From: Bacteroidota bacterium
GTDB taxonomy: Bacteria; Bacteroidota; Ignavibacteria; Ignavibacteriales; Melioribacteraceae
Direction of reading: 5' to 3'
Length of the DNA stretch: 5,737 bases
NCBI GenBank assembly: GCA_021786655.1
Contig: JAJYMU010000232.1
Span: 1 to 5,737 of the forward strand
Shown: one piece after another, positions 5,479-5,737 of the stretch
Numbering within the stretch: the stretch's first letter is position 1
Layout of the letters: every line of letters starts with the position of its first letter
Program-made: the position numbers and the translations under genes
The notes under the pieces: model-generated
What the model saw: only the letters and a program-made list of their open reading frames with translations
Database searches by the model: none
What the model was told of the DNA's origin: nothing

Positions 5479-5737
5479 ATTATTTCGAATCGGTTTTCTC
5501 ACTGTAACATTTTTGGATATCGTCGATATCCTTCTCGTTACTCTCATTTTTTACAAGCTCTACACTGTTATTCGCGGGACAATTGCTGCGCAAATATTTT
5601 ACGGCCTCATCATTGTTCTCATACTTTCGTTTTTTGCCCAAGCAGCAAACTTCAAAGCGTTGGGATGGCTGTTAAAATTACTCTCCGATATTTGGGTGAT
5701 TGCATTCATCATTTTGTTTCAGCCGGAGATACGAAGG
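5471..5737 (+). CDS. cdaA: Diadenylate cyclase CdaA, N-terminal membrane part (partial)
   Basis: The 89 residues before the right edge match the start of membrane diadenylate cyclases (CdaA/DacA), which make c-di-AMP from two ATP at the cytoplasmic membrane. c-di-AMP controls potassium and osmolyte transport and wall homeostasis in the bacteria studied. Three hydrophobic helices are visible at about 13-30, 40-58 and 66-84. They are followed by FQPEIRR, the family's strongly conserved junction to the catalytic domain. The catalytic DGA and RHR motifs lie beyond the window, so activity cannot be judged here. ATG at 5471 overlaps the folP stop by 8 bp in another frame; only a weak GGA (5458-5460) precedes it, so coupling to folP translation is likely. 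From family knowledge, folP next to cdaA is common in Bacteroidota and relatives. A 17-bp inverted repeat lies at 5515-5531 within the coding sequence. Confidence 0.92.
   Translation, partial: MFELFRIGFLTVTFLDIVDILLVTLIFYKLYTVIRGTIAAQIFYGLIIVLILSFFAQAANFKALGWLLKLLSDIWVIAFIILFQPEIRR
5515..5531. repeat. 17-bp inverted repeat inside cdaA
   Basis: GGATATCG and CGATATCC flank a single central T and are perfect reverse complements. It lies 44 bp after the cdaA start and encodes part of LDIVDIL. The symmetry comes from two self-complementary GATATC codon pairs for Asp-Ile, so it may be coincidental. A one-base loop cannot form a good RNA hairpin, but a DNA-binding site is possible. Confidence 0.3.

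Noticed and set aside
1..5737. CRISPR arrays, tRNA/rRNA genes, insertion sequences, defence or phage genes
   Set aside because: No spaced direct repeats, cloverleaf-like sequence, terminal inverted repeats or transposase/integrase motifs were seen; coding density and gene functions are those of core chromosome.

Overview
The window (5,737 bp, moderately AT-rich, roughly 40% G+C by eye) is a dense stretch of bacterial chromosome with housekeeping genes and no sign of mobile DNA. Several features point to the Bacteroidota/Chlorobiota/Ignavibacteriota group. These are an 'alternative' GlmU-like protein, a kinase-free PASTA protein, folP directly followed by cdaA, few Shine-Dalgarno sequences, and promoter-like sites that resemble TTTG-N19/20-TAnnTTTG. 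Ignavibacteriota-like is my best guess, but it is inference; no rRNA or marker comparison was possible.

Layout. Two genes lie on the minus strand in the left half: a GlmU-like left-handed beta-helix acyltransferase (2664 to 1420), followed 45 bp downstream by a large RqcH/NFACT-family gene (1374 to beyond position 1, so its C-terminus is missing). A 134-bp divergent promoter region (2665-2798) separates them from four plus-strand genes. These are a membrane-anchored protein with three PASTA domains (2799-3542), rpe (3539-4201, ATGA overlap with the PASTA gene), folP (4297-5478, TTG start) and cdaA (5471 to beyond the right edge, 8-bp overlap with folP).

How the genes fit together. Three products relate to the cell envelope: a predicted UDP-GlcNAc precursor enzyme, a PASTA protein that may bind peptidoglycan, and CdaA, the c-di-AMP synthase tied to turgor and wall homeostasis in other bacteria. 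Rpe and FolP supply pentose phosphates and folate. RqcH/NFACT proteins act in rescue of stalled large ribosomal subunits. The PASTA-rpe pair recalls the prkC-rsgA-rpe cluster of Firmicutes, but without a kinase.

Most notable are the signals around the folP start. A 12-bp perfect palindrome lies upstream, and an 8-bp hairpin holds the ribosome-binding site in its loop and the TTG start in its stem. FolP also has an N-terminal extension of about 125 residues and an altered SRK motif, the PASTA gene has a promoter that would give a nearly leaderless mRNA, and the RqcH homologue is strongly diverged. I found no clearly undescribed system, CRISPR array, RNA gene or insertion sequence.
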